Positions 16,147 through 25,203 of a stretch of 64,000 nucleotides of DNA are shown piece by piece. Position numbers and translations under genes: made by a program. The stretch comes from Okeania sp. KiyG1 (lineage in GTDB: Bacteria > Cyanobacteriota > Cyanobacteriia > Cyanobacteriales > Microcoleaceae). Position 1 is the stretch's first letter; every line of letters starts with the position of its first letter. The notes under the pieces are model-generated. The model did not search any database. It worked only from the letters and a program-made list of their open reading frames with translations, and was not told where the DNA came from. The stretch lies in assembly GCF_014132355.1 (NCBI RefSeq), contig NZ_BLZO01000117.1, positions 90,042 through 154,041 on the forward strand, read 5' to 3'.

Positions 16147-17192
16147 GCATGGAAATTACGTTGAATAAAAAGTCATACTTATAGGCGAACAAGCGCTTAT
16201 AGATTTTATGATATCAGAATTTTTGTGAGGCAGCAACCGAAAATCCTTTGAGGCGCCGATTTTTTGTGCGCTTCATAGAATGAAAGTGTTGGCAATTTTC
16301 CACTGAGGAGGGATGGATGGAAAAATTTAATGATGGGAAAAATGGATTGAGCGATCGCTAATAGATGACTGCCGAAAGCTGATTATAGGAGCTTCACAAG
16401 ATGAAAACATTGATGGCATTGCTATTGGGAAAATTCTGAAATATTGAAAAGTCTCTATAGACTGGGAAATTTAGTTGAATAAAAAGTCATGCGTATATAC
16501 GAACAACCCCTTATAGTTTTTATGATATCAGAATTTTTGTGAGGCAGCAACCGAAAATCCTTTGACGCGGCGATTTTTTCAGAAGCTTCAGAGAATGAAA
16601 ATGTTTTTACCTTTCCACTGAGGAGTTACTAGATAAAAAAGAGCGATCACTTTCTAAGATTCACACTTTTTATTTGACGCGCTGAATTTTTTTGAGCTTC
16701 AGAGAATGAAAATATTGGTGGTTTTTCAATGAGCAGAGATGGATGAAAAGATTTAATCAGGGAAAAACAACCGTTTATTGGAGCTTCACAAGATGAAATT
16801 ATTTCTGATATTGCTCCTGGGAAAATTCCTGAATATTCGATTGTCTCTGAGCGTGGAAATTACGTTGAATAAAAAGTCATGCGTATATACGAACAACCCC
16901 TTATATGTTTTATATTATCACAAAAATTGTGGGGATGGAACCGAAAATCCTTTGGCGCGGCGATTTTTTATGAGCTTCATAAAATGAAAATATTGGTGCT
17001 TTTCCACGCTAGTAGGGATGGATGGAAACATTTAATCAGGGAACAACAACCTTTGTGAGAGCTTCACAAGATGAAAACATTTCTGGTATTGCTCCTGAGA
17101 AAATTCCTGAGACTGATAACTGGTAACTGAAGAGGCGATCGCTTTCCAATCTTTCATTCTTTTAGTGCACTCTAACTTTCCTCATAACTGAT

Positions 17193-17236
17193 AACTGATT
17201 TATCTGTTCCCTGTTCCCTGTTCCCTGTTCCCTCTT
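17193..17236. repeat. Short tandem repeat CCTGTTC forming the end of dnaB
   Basis: Heptamer-type repeats of TTCCCTG run across the dnaB stop codon. On the minus strand they encode the last residues (GNREQGTGNR) of the helicase and supply its stop. Confidence 0.8.
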
Positions 17237-20200
17237 ATTGCCAAATTTCTAAACTTAGTAAACTGGGGGTCAAACAATAACTTAACCGTACCAGTTGGCC
17301 CATTCCGATGCTTAGTAATAATCACCTCAGCAATACCCTGGTCTGGAGTATCTGGGGAATAATACTCATCCCGATAAAGCATAATAACTAAATCCGCATC
17401 TTGTTCAATAGAGTTATGAACAACAATCTCATTCGCCACAAAATTATGTAAACCAGGCACAGTTAAGTCAAAAACCTCTGCCTCACCATCTGGTCTTATT
17501 TCCACAATTTCATCCCAATTAACATCAATTTGAGTAGGTTTTTCCCACTCAGGAGACTTAACTACAGACCCTAAATTTCCACCATATTTTTGCCCAAAAT
17601 CTACTTGAGACAGAAATTGCCCACAATACAATATTGAATATTTAAGCATTTTTTGGTTCAAAATAGCAAGAGAATCCCCAATATTCAGAGTATTTAACTG
17701 TTTCCAACCCCCCATAGAAAAGAAAGGATGATTAGCCGTTGCCCTAATCAATTTTCCTGAAGAAGTTTGCAAAGAAAATATAGGTTTAACCCCAGTAGAA
17801 AAAACCCTACTAACAATAGCCGACTCAAATTTCCTAGTATTTTCATTCAACGCCAAAACAGCAAAATTAGACTTACCAACCAGACGATAAATAGGAATTT
17901 GTTTACCATCAGCTAAACAAATTAAAGTATCCCCAGTCAAACAACCAGACTCTCTTAAGTCAGACATCATAGGTCTTTTATTAGTTCGAGACTCCACACT
18001 TCTACTAAGTTGAGACAAAGCAATAATCGGTACCGAAAGTTCTCGCGCCAAACCCTTCAAACTCCGAGTAATTCTTGCCAACTCCAACACTCGATTATCA
18101 GTATTACTCCCCTCCATTAACTGTAAATAATCTAATAAAATTAATCCTAACGCCCCACCTTGTTCGCTTTGTAATTGTCTGACTTTTGAACGAATTTCAT
18201 TAACAGTAATATTAGGAGTATCATCAATAAAAATTGGCATCTCAGCAAGATTACCAATAGCGGAAGTTAAAGGTTCCCATTCACTCTGACTAATTCGCCC
18301 AGACCGCAATCTATTACTTTCAATTCTTGCTTCACTTGCTAATAGTCTTAATACCAATTGTTCCTTAGACATTTCTAGGCTAAAAATTGCTACTGGTAAT
18401 TTGAGATTAGCTGCAATACTATGACCAATATTTACAGCGAAGCTAGTATTGTGAAGGCAAATATCATTAGCTACAAAATTATGAGTTTCTGGTATGGTCA
18501 GATCGTATACTTGTTTTTCTCCTACTGGTTCTATAGAAACAATTTCATCCCAGTAAATATCGCTATTTTCTAAATGCTCTGTGCAGAAATGCTCTGGTCT
18601 GACTAAATTTAATCTGTCTGAGTAAAAATCCAGATTTTCTGATGGAAGATTTCTCATATCTGTCAGAATATTTTTCCCATAGATAGTATCAGTAGTAGTT
18701 AAATTATCGGCATTTTTATCTGACTTTCTTTTGACAGTTCTACTTTGGAGCAACTGATTTTGAGATTCGACAAATTTTTCCACCAGACAGACCAATTTCT
18801 TCCAGAAAATTCCTGTATTTTCTAATTGCCCGCTCCAGGAATTCTCTGGTCTGACTAAATTTAATCTGTCTGAGTAAAAATCCAGATTTTCTGATGGAAG
18901 ATTTCTCATATCTGTCAGAATATTTTTCCCATAGATAGTATCAGTATCTGCCAGAAAATTTCTTCCACATATAGTATTAGTAGTAGTTAAATTCTCTGAA
19001 TTTTTAGGAGAGGTTCTTTTCCTAGCTCTACTATTTACCGACTGACTTTTAGATTCAGCAAATTTTTCCATCATACTCACCAATTTCTTCCAGAAAATTC
19101 CTGTATTTTCTAATTGCCCGCTCCAGGAATTCTCTGGTCTGACTAAATTTAATCTGTCTGAGTAAAAATCCAGATTTTCTGATGGAAGATTTCTCATATC
19201 TGTCAGAATATTTTTCCCATAGATAGTATCAGTAGTAGTTAAATTATCGGCATTTTTATCTGACTTTCTTTTGACAGTTCTACTTTGGAGCAACTGATTT
19301 TGAGATTCGACAAATTTTTCCACCAGACAGACCAATTTCTTCCAGAAAATTCCTGTATTTTCTAATTGCCCGCTCCAGGAATTCTCTGGTCTGACTAAAT
19401 TTAATCTGTCTGAGTAAAAATCCAGATTTTCTGATGGAAAATTTCCTATATCTACCAGAATATTTTTCCCATAGATAGTATCAGTATCTGCCAGAAAATT
19501 TCTTCCACATATAGTATTAGTAGTAGTTAAATTCTCTGAATTTTTAGGAGAGGTTCTTTTCCTAGCTCTACTATTTACCGACTGACTTTTAGATTCAGCA
19601 AATTTTTCCATCATACTCACCAATTTCTTCCAGAAAATTCCTGTATTTTCTAATTGCCCGCTCCAGGAATTCTCTGGTCTGACTAAATTTAATCTGTCTG
19701 AGTAAAAATCCAGATTTTCTGATGGAAGATTTCTCATATCTGTCAGAATATTTTTCCCATAGATAGTATCAGTAGTAGTTAAATTATCGGCATTTTTATC
19801 TGACTTTCTTTTGACAGTTCTACTTTGGAGCAACTGATTTTGAGATTCGACAAATTTTTCCACCAGACAGACCAATTTCTTCCAGAAAATTCCTGTATTT
19901 TCTAATTGCCCGCTCCAGGAATTCTCTGGTCTGACTAAATTTAATCTGTCTGAGTAAAAATCCAGATTTTCTGATGGAAAATTTCCTATATCTACCAGAA
20001 TATTTTTCCCATAGATAGTATCAGTAGTAGTTAAATTATCGGCATTTTTATCTGACTTTCTTTTGACAGTTCTACTTTGGAGCAACTGATTTTGAGATTC
20101 GACAAAATTTTCCACCAGACAGACCAATTTCTTCCAGAAAATTCCTGTATTTTCTAATTGCCCGCTCCAGGAATTCTCTGGTCTGACTAAATTTAATCTG

Positions 20201-22515
20201 TCCGAGTAAAAATCCAGATTTTCTGATGGAAGATTTCTCATATCTGTCAGAATATTTTTCCCATAGATAGTATCAGTAGTAGTTAAATTATCGGCATTTT
20301 CATCTGACTTTCTTTTGACAGTTCTACTTTGGAGCAACTGATTTTGAGATTCGACAAAATTTTCCACCAGACAGACCAATTTCTTCCAGAAAATTCCTGT
20401 ATTTTCTAATTGCCCGCTCCAGGAATTCTCTGGTCTGACTAAATTTAATCTGTCCGAGTAAAAATCCAGATTTTCTGATGGAAAATTTCCTATATCTACC
20501 AGAAGATTCTTCACACAAATAGTATCAGTAGTAGTTAAATTATCGGATTTTTCTTTGGTCTTGACTTTTCCATTTCTACCCTCTGCTCTAAGACATCTAT
20601 ATTTGGCAAACTTTTCCATTACAACAAGAACTTTATCCCAAAAAATCTGAGTATTTTTTAGTTGCTCAACCCAGAAATTATCCTGTCTGAGTACATTTAA
20701 TCTGTAGGAATGTAAATCTAGATTTATAGATGGAAAATTTTTCATATCTGCCAGAATATTTTTCCCGCAGAAAGTCTTAGTAGTAGTGAAATTATCGAAA
20801 TTTTCCTCGGTCTTGACTTTTCCATTTCTACCCTTTGCCTCAATAAATTTAGATTCGCCAAACTTTTCCATCACATCAACACTTTCATTCCAGAAAATCT
20901 GAGTATTTTCTAATTCCTCAACCCAGGCATTTTCGTTTCTGAGTAAATCCAAACTTTCTGATGGAACACTACCAATATTTGCCAGAAAGTTTTGTCGAAA
21001 TAAGGCATCAGTAGTAGTTAAATGCTCGATTTTTTTCTCTGTATTGACTTTTCTATTTTTGCCCTGTTCCGAAATCATTATAGATGCAGCAAATTTTTCC
21101 ATCACAACAAGAACTTTATCCCAGAAAACCTCTGTATTTTCTAATTTATCAACCCCAAAATTCTCCTGTCTGACTAAATTTAATCTGCTAGAGAGTAAAT
21201 CTAAGTTTTCTAATGGAAAATTACCAATATCTACCACCAAATTTTTGACTGATACTTTATCCGTAATAATTAAATGCCACAAATTTTTCTTCGTCTTTCC
21301 TTTTCTATTTTTACCCTCTTCAACCTTTTCAATAGCAGCAATAATTCCAAATCTGAGTAAAAGATGTTGTACTTGCCTAACCAACTTTTCACTCACCACA
21401 TAATAACCAAAACATACTCCCCTGCTCTCCAATATTTTTACCCATCCATCCTGGGAAAATAAATATCTAATGAATAAAGCTAATTGTGACTTTTCTAATT
21501 TAAAGACAATAGGAAAAAGACATAAATTCTCAGAATCAATCAGAGAAACAAACTGATTTTCTGGAAGAGTTTCATCACCAAAAATATCTAACCGACGGGG
21601 TACAGCTATTTTTTCTCCTACCTGCAATTTTGCCAAAGGTTTCCAACCGTTTACCGTTAGAAAAGGATGAGTAATTGTCGTCTCTACAAATCTTCCTGAT
21701 TTTGTCGTTACTCTAAAAACTGGCTTAATTCCATCATCAATAAAAGCAGAAGGTTTAGTAATCTGAAACTTCCAATTTTTGCCTAGAGTTAATAACTCCG
21801 TTTCTTGCCTTTGATAAACTTCTGTCAAAGTAATTAAACTGCCATCTTTTTGCAAAACTAAAGTATCATAAGCAGCACATTTTCCCATTGACGGACGACC
21901 AGCAACAATAATTAAATCCGAACGTTGAAAACCTCCAGTCATCGCATCCAAATCGTAAAAACCACAAGCAAGACCAGGTAAAGCAATTCCCTCATTTCTA
22001 TCTTCAATTTCCTGAAAAGTATTGATTAAAGTCTCAGAAATAGGAACTAAATCTTGTTGTGGTTTATCCTGAGTCAGAGCAAATATTTTTTGTTCAGCTT
22101 GGTCAAGAATAGTTTTTAATTCAGTAGCTGTTTGAAACCCTAAATCAAAGATTTCATTTCCCGCTTGAATTAATTTTCTGCGGATATATTTATCAACAAC
22201 TAAAGCAGCATATTGGTCGATATTAACTGCCGAAACAGTTCGTTCTAATAGTTGAACTATTTTTACTTGCCCGCCAATTTTTTCTAATTGATTATAGTCA
22301 GTAAGCCAACTGGTAACAGTCATTAAATCCGTAGGTTTGCCCTGATTATAAAGTTGCCACATTGCCTTATAAAGAATTTGATGAGCTTCAATGGCAAAAA
22401 ACTCTGGACGCAATAACTCTGTTACTCGACTAATAGCTTCTGGATCGAGGAGAATACCACCTAAAATAGCTTCTTCCGCTTCAATATTTTGGGGAGGTAG
22501 GCGATCGCTAGACAT
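17200..22515 (-). CDS. dnaB: Replicative DNA helicase DnaB precursor with two inteins
   Basis: DnaB is the hexameric fork helicase. The 1771-residue precursor contains an extein of about 450 residues, normal for DnaB, interrupted twice. Extein 1 is residues 1-212, ending in the P-loop GRPSMGK. Intein 1 is residues 213-1356 and is inserted between Lys and Thr of the P-loop. Extein 2 resumes with TSFAVNIGHS and includes LLDYLQLMEG (Walker B) and PIIALSQLSRSVE, ending in DLRESG. Intein 2 of 177 residues follows, and extein 3 starts SIEQDADLVIMLYRDEYY. Both insertions hit the most conserved ATPase motifs, so the helicase is inactive until both inteins splice. The last ten residues are encoded by a short tandem repeat. 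It follows rplI, the usual cyanobacterial order, after a 275-base gap. Start ATG 22515 gives the expected N-terminus. Confidence 0.95.
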   Translation of the reverse strand: MSSDRLPPQNIEAEEAILGGILLDPEAISRVTELLRPEFFAIEAHQILYKAMWQLYNQGKPTDLMTVTSWLTDYNQLEKIGGQVKIVQLLERTVSAVNIDQYAALVVDKYIRRKLIQAGNEIFDLGFQTATELKTILDQAEQKIFALTQDKPQQDLVPISETLINTFQEIEDRNEGIALPGLACGFYDLDAMTGGFQRSDLIIVAGRPSMGKCAAYDTLVLQKDGSLITLTEVYQRQETELLTLGKNWKFQITKPSAFIDDGIKPVFRVTTKSGRFVETTITHPFLTVNGWKPLAKLQVGEKIAVPRRLDIFGDETLPENQFVSLIDSENLCLFPIVFKLEKSQLALFIRYLFSQDGWVKILESRGVCFGYYVVSEKLVRQVQHLLLRFGIIAAIEKVEEGKNRKGKTKKNLWHLIITDKVSVKNLVVDIGNFPLENLDLLSSRLNLVRQENFGVDKLENTEVFWDKVLVVMEKFAASIMISEQGKNRKVNTEKKIEHLTTTDALFRQNFLANIGSVPSESLDLLRNENAWVEELENTQIFWNESVDVMEKFGESKFIEAKGRNGKVKTEENFDNFTTTKTFCGKNILADMKNFPSINLDLHSYRLNVLRQDNFWVEQLKNTQIFWDKVLVVMEKFAKYRCLRAEGRNGKVKTKEKSDNLTTTDTICVKNLLVDIGNFPSENLDFYSDRLNLVRPENSWSGQLENTGIFWKKLVCLVENFVESQNQLLQSRTVKRKSDENADNLTTTDTIYGKNILTDMRNLPSENLDFYSDRLNLVRPENSWSGQLENTGIFWKKLVCLVENFVESQNQLLQSRTVKRKSDKNADNLTTTDTIYGKNILVDIGNFPSENLDFYSDRLNLVRPENSWSGQLENTGIFWKKLVCLVEKFVESQNQLLQSRTVKRKSDKNADNLTTTDTIYGKNILTDMRNLPSENLDFYSDRLNLVRPENSWSGQLENTGIFWKKLVSMMEKFAESKSQSVNSRARKRTSPKNSENLTTTNTICGRNFLADTDTIYGKNILVDIGNFPSENLDFYSDRLNLVRPENSWSGQLENTGIFWKKLVCLVEKFVESQNQLLQSRTVKRKSDKNADNLTTTDTIYGKNILTDMRNLPSENLDFYSDRLNLVRPENSWSGQLENTGIFWKKLVSMMEKFAESKSQSVNSRARKRTSPKNSENLTTTNTICGRNFLADTDTIYGKNILTDMRNLPSENLDFYSDRLNLVRPENSWSGQLENTGIFWKKLVCLVEKFVESQNQLLQSRTVKRKSDKNADNLTTTDTIYGKNILTDMRNLPSENLDFYSDRLNLVRPEHFCTEHLENSDIYWDEIVSIEPVGEKQVYDLTIPETHNFVANDICLHNTSFAVNIGHSIAANLKLPVAIFSLEMSKEQLVLRLLASEARIESNRLRSGRISQSEWEPLTSAIGNLAEMPIFIDDTPNITVNEIRSKVRQLQSEQGGALGLILLDYLQLMEGSNTDNRVLELARITRSLKGLARELSVPIIALSQLSRSVESRTNKRPMMSDLRESGCLTGDTLICLADGKQIPIYRLVGKSNFAVLALNENTRKFESAIVSRVFSTGVKPIFSLQTSSGKLIRATANHPFFSMGGWKQLNTLNIGDSLAILNQKMLKYSILYCGQFLSQVDFGQKYGGNLGSVVKSPEWEKPTQIDVNWDEIVEIRPDGEAEVFDLTVPGLHNFVANEIVVHNSIEQDADLVIMLYRDEYYSPDTPDQGIAEVIITKHRNGPTGTVKLLFDPQFTKFRNLAIRGNREQGTGNR
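17413..17943 (-). mobile_element. DnaB intein 2, mini-intein (177 aa)
   Basis: Starts with Cys in CLTGDTLICLADGK, has the block-B histidine in ATANHPFFS, and ends FVANEIVVHN before Ser+1. There is no LAGLIDADG motif, so it is a splicing-only mini-intein. The insertion point (RESG / SIEQD) is the same as for the well-known Synechocystis DnaB intein, and the sequence resembles it closely (VSRVFSTG, VFDLTVPGLHNF). All splice-junction residues look functional. Confidence 0.95.
18448..21879 (-). mobile_element. DnaB intein 1, giant (1144 aa) with tandem repeats
   Basis: Starts with Cys in CAAYDTLVLQKDGS right after the P-loop Lys. Block B is TTITHPFLT, and the end reads [14 protein letters not shown] then ICLHN before Thr+1. 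A remnant of a LAGLIDADG endonuclease follows the N-terminal splicing block: LFIRYLFSQDGWV keeps one DG motif, and VSEKLVRQVQHLL is the adjoining helix. The first DOD motif is gone. Between this and the C-terminal splicing block are about ten copies of an 84- or 96-residue repeat. Length is several times that of ordinary inteins. Tandem-repeat inteins in DnaB of T. erythraeum have been reported, as I recall. Confidence 0.95.
18541..21325 (-). repeat. 84/96-codon tandem repeat within DnaB intein 1
   Basis: The motif LENxxIFW occurs eleven times. The seven copies nearest the intein's C-terminus (about 18560-20520) are near identical at DNA level, spaced 252 or 288 bp apart; the 288-bp units carry a 12-residue insert (ICGRNFLADTDT). 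The copies from 20520 to 21325 are older and more diverged. All lengths are multiples of three with no stop. The last copy merges into the native block-F sequence IYWDEIVSIEP. Confidence 0.93.
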
Positions 22516-22790
22516 CTATGATTTACCTACAATTATTTAAAATTTATTTGAAAAGGGAATAGGGAGTAGGGACTGGAGTTTAAATTACTCTGGTAGAAAA
22601 ATCCATACTCAATCCAATTGCTGAATATTACAGTTGGACTAAAGTCAAAAGTCAAAGACTGTAGATCAAAAGATACTTACGCATTTTCGAGTCATAAAAT
22701 CTAGATTTAGTGTGGCACTAGAGTATTTTTTTGCATAACTTCTAATTTCTTTTTAACTTTTAACTTTTGACTTTTGACTTTTGACTTTAA
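22516..22790. other. rplI-dnaB spacer
   Basis: No gene. Contains TTTTGACTTTTGAC short tandem repeats next to the rplI stop. No clear terminator is seen, so rplI-dnaB readthrough is possible. Confidence 0.5.
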
Positions 22791-23249
22791 TTAGCTACCT
22801 ACTACTTGAATCTCTACTTCAGCAGTTACCTCGGGATGAAGTTTAATTTGAGCTTTGTAGAATCCAACTTTACTAATTTCTGGCAAAGTCACGCCACGTC
22901 TATCAATTTCTTGACTCGTATTTTCCTTAATTACATCCACTAATTCTCTATCAGTAACGGTACCAAAAATCGCATCATTTTCACCAACTTGTTTGGCAAT
23001 TTTAAAGCGACCAACTGTTTCCAAAGCTGTCTTTTGAGCTTCTGCTGCTTGCTTCAATTCTATTTGTCTTTGTCGTTCTTGTTCTTTACGGCGTTCTACT
23101 TGTTTAAGAACACCTGGAGTAGTACGAAAAGCAATTTTCTGAGGAATCAAATAGTTACGAGCATAACCAGGAGCTACTTCTACCACATCTCCCGATACTC
23201 CTAATTTTTTGACATCTTGATTTAGGACTACCTGCAATTTTTTGGCCAT
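22791..23249 (-). CDS. rplI: 50S ribosomal protein L9
   Basis: 152 residues, the family's usual length, from the ATG at 23249 ([13 protein letters not shown]). The L9 N-domain signature is clear: [18 protein letters not shown] with KKLGVSG before it. The central helix is rich in Arg and Gln, and the C-domain reads [14 protein letters not shown]9 binds 23S rRNA at the base of the L1 stalk. An upstream in-frame extension to 23321 is not part of the family and is rejected. dnaB follows on the same strand. Confidence 0.97.
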   Translation of the reverse strand: MAKKLQVVLNQDVKKLGVSGDVVEVAPGYARNYLIPQKIAFRTTPGVLKQVERRKEQERQRQIELKQAAEAQKTALETVGRFKIAKQVGENDAIFGTVTDRELVDVIKENTSQEIDRRGVTLPEISKVGFYKAQIKLHPEVTAEVEIQVVGS

Positions 23250-23846
23250 GATTTTAATTGGAAAATTTTTACTACAAACTTTAATTATATAGCAGTTCTC
23301 ATAAGTCGTGAGGTATATCATTCCTTTTCTTTAGGAAATAGGGAACTAGAAAAGAAAAAATATAGGTGTACCTCCAAAGCTTGAGAAACTCTATATCTTC
23401 AATAATTTAGAATGCGCGAATTAAGAATGCGCGAATTAAGAATTACCTCTCCTTTAAAACGGAATTGATTGACTAATCATGAAATTTTTTCTTCTCTTGG
23501 TCGATTGGATATGGCGAGGAGACCTGCTCTTATCAGAGCCGCTCCGAATTGCGCCATCCCACCCTACGGGAAGCTCCGCTACGACCGCTTTTTATCCCCT
23601 TAAAAGGGGAGGCTTTATACCACAATTTTTCGGTAATTAAAAAAAAACAACAGAAAGCCAGAAGAGATAATTTACAAAATGAATCAATTCATTTAAGCTA
23701 CAGTCTTAGCTGATAGTAACTAGGGAAAATAACTAGAATTAACAATTAAGTCCTAATTCTTCTTACTTAACCAGAAAATGTTTAGCCTGAATCAAGCTAA
23801 AAATTATCAGATTTATTGAGTATAATTTTTTTTTAATCAAGTCAAA
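23250..23846. other. Spacer between rplI and the proX cluster
   Basis: No gene. It includes the divergent leaders and a copy of the GGATATGG-type dispersed element. Confidence 0.6.
23440..23637. repeat. Dispersed element, 'GGATATGGCGAGG' family
   Basis: Opens ATTACCTCTCCTTTAAAACG, contains TTGGTCGATTGGATATGGCG and CCCCTTAAAAGGGGAGGC, and closes TTTTTCGGTAATT. An inserted block GCCATCCCACCCTACGGGAA is a common cyanobacterial palindromic fragment. Confidence 0.7.
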
Positions 23847-24878
23847 ATGAAACCAAAATTATTCAAAATTATTTTAGGAACAATCCTGACCAGCTTGTTA
23901 ATAGTTTTTACTTCCTGTCAACAAGTTCCTACTGCTCAAATTATTACTATTAGGAGTGCTTACAATACTGGTTGGGTAGAAGAGTTATTTCAAACTTCTG
24001 TCGTTAATATAGGTTTAGAAAAACTGGGTTATCAGATAGAAAAGCCAAAAGAAATTGATTATCCGGCGCTTTATATTTCCATAGCTAATGGAGACTTAGA
24101 CTATAGTGTTGTTTACTATCAACCAGGACACAAACAATTCTTTGAAAATGCTGGTGGTGAAGAAAAGTTAGAGGGAGTAGGAATTTTAACTGCTAATGGC
24201 ATCCAAGGATATCAAATCGATAAAAAAACCGCGGATAAATATAACATTACTAACATTGAACAATTAAAAGATCCAGAAATAGCCAAGCTTTTTGACTCAG
24301 ATAAAGATGGTCAGGCAAATTTAGTTGGTTGTAATCCTGGTTGGGGTTGTGAATTAGCCATAGACCATCACATTGAAGATTATGGACTAGAAGATACTGT
24401 AGAACATAATCGAGGCCAATATACAGTACTTTTGGCAGATGCTGTTACTCGTTATCAGAGAGGTGAATCTATTCTTTATTATGCCTATAATCCTCACTGG
24501 ATATCTGCAGTTTTAAAACCAGGAGAAGATGTAGTTTGGTTAGAAGTTCCTTTTACTTCTTTACCAGAACCTATGGAAAATTTTACTGAAAAAGATACAT
24601 CAGTAGATGGTAAAAATCTTGGTCTTCCTAAAAGCGATCAGGGTATTGTTGCTAATAAAAAATTCCTAGAAAATAATCCAGTTGCTCAAAAATGGTTTGA
24701 ATTAGTTGAGATTTCAGTTGCTGATATGAATAAGGAAAGTTTACGCATCAAAAATGGAGAAGATAAACCAGAAGATATTTTTCGTCATGCTCAAGAATGG
24801 GTAAAAAATCATCAGCAAAAATATGATAGTTGGTTGGAATTAGCAAGACAAGAAGCTAGTTCAACAATTAATAATTAA
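23847..24878 (+). CDS. ProX-like betaine-binding lipoprotein, copy 1
   Basis: Substrate-binding protein of the glycine-betaine/proline ABC uptake type. 343 residues with a lipoprotein signal (IILGTILTSLLIVFTSC, Cys24). The mature part follows E. coli ProX in pattern: AKLFDSDKDGQANLVGCNPGWGCE, the tryptophans of the betaine cage (around CNPGW, HWISA, VVWLEVPF), and YYAYNPHW. Trichodesmium accumulates quaternary-amine osmolytes, so uptake of a betaine is plausible; the ligand is inference. No ATPase or permease gene lies nearby. A diverged paralogue follows on the same strand at 25204. Confidence 0.9.
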   Translation: MKPKLFKIILGTILTSLLIVFTSCQQVPTAQIITIRSAYNTGWVEELFQTSVVNIGLEKLGYQIEKPKEIDYPALYISIANGDLDYSVVYYQPGHKQFFENAGGEEKLEGVGILTANGIQGYQIDKKTADKYNITNIEQLKDPEIAKLFDSDKDGQANLVGCNPGWGCELAIDHHIEDYGLEDTVEHNRGQYTVLLADAVTRYQRGESILYYAYNPHWISAVLKPGEDVVWLEVPFTSLPEPMENFTEKDTSVDGKNLGLPKSDQGIVANKKFLENNPVAQKWFELVEISVADMNKESLRIKNGEDKPEDIFRHAQEWVKNHQQKYDSWLELARQEASSTINN

Positions 24879-25203
24879 TAATTAATTATTAATTATTACC
24901 TCTTCTTTTCCAGGAGATGATTGACTAGAAGTTAAAAGCAGTGACAATAGGTTCCAGGACGGTTCCAGACGCACCGATGGTAAAACGGACTGTGCAAATG
25001 TTTCGGGTAAACTTCGTGGTAGTCATACCCTGGATAACTTCGTTCATTCTGAATTCTGTTTGCGGACCATGACAAACGGAAATTCTAAATTCTTAACCGT
25101 CAACATTAGTACCTCATAACTTCAGAACTTGCTGTAAATATTTAGTATTGAGAGTAGTAAAATACTATTAATGAATAATGAAAATTTTCTCAATCAAACA
25201 ACA
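24879..25203. other. Spacer between proX copies
   Basis: No gene. TAATTAATAATTAATTATT palindromic AT repeats follow the stop, then repeat fragments including CCATGACAAACGGAAAT. Confidence 0.55.

Larger units (their letters stand above)
15516..17130 (+). repeat. Tandem array of about five 280-390 bp units with embedded small ORFs
   Basis: The block GTTGAATAAAAAGTCATGCG recurs at about 15516, 15880, 16160, 16473 and 16863. Each is followed by GCGAACAACCCCTTATA, a GATATCA/TATTATCA palindrome with TTGTGAGGATG, then CCGAAAATCCTTTGACGCG and GAGCTTCATAGAATGAAAA. The ATG in the last block opens a small ORF. Further copies lie at 48385-48930 (same strand) and 59590-60410 (opposite strand). The block between ORFs is better conserved than the ORFs. 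HIP1 octamers are frequent in the units. Confidence 0.85.
15340..17199. other. Long spacer between the NACHT locus and dnaB, filled by a tandem repeat array
   Basis: Apart from the small ORFs listed, no gene is visible. About 15516-17130 is a tandem array of related units; 15340-15515 holds a diverged fragment of the same family (ATGAAGATATTG). Confidence 0.7.

Noticed and set aside
16778-16987. 69-codon reading MELHKMKLFLILLLG
   Set aside because: Runs through two units of the repeat family in the wrong frame for the shared small-ORF reading.
15516-17130. Group II intron or retroelement copies
   Set aside because: I looked for a domain V (GAGC...GAAA...GTTC) and reverse-transcriptase motifs and found neither.
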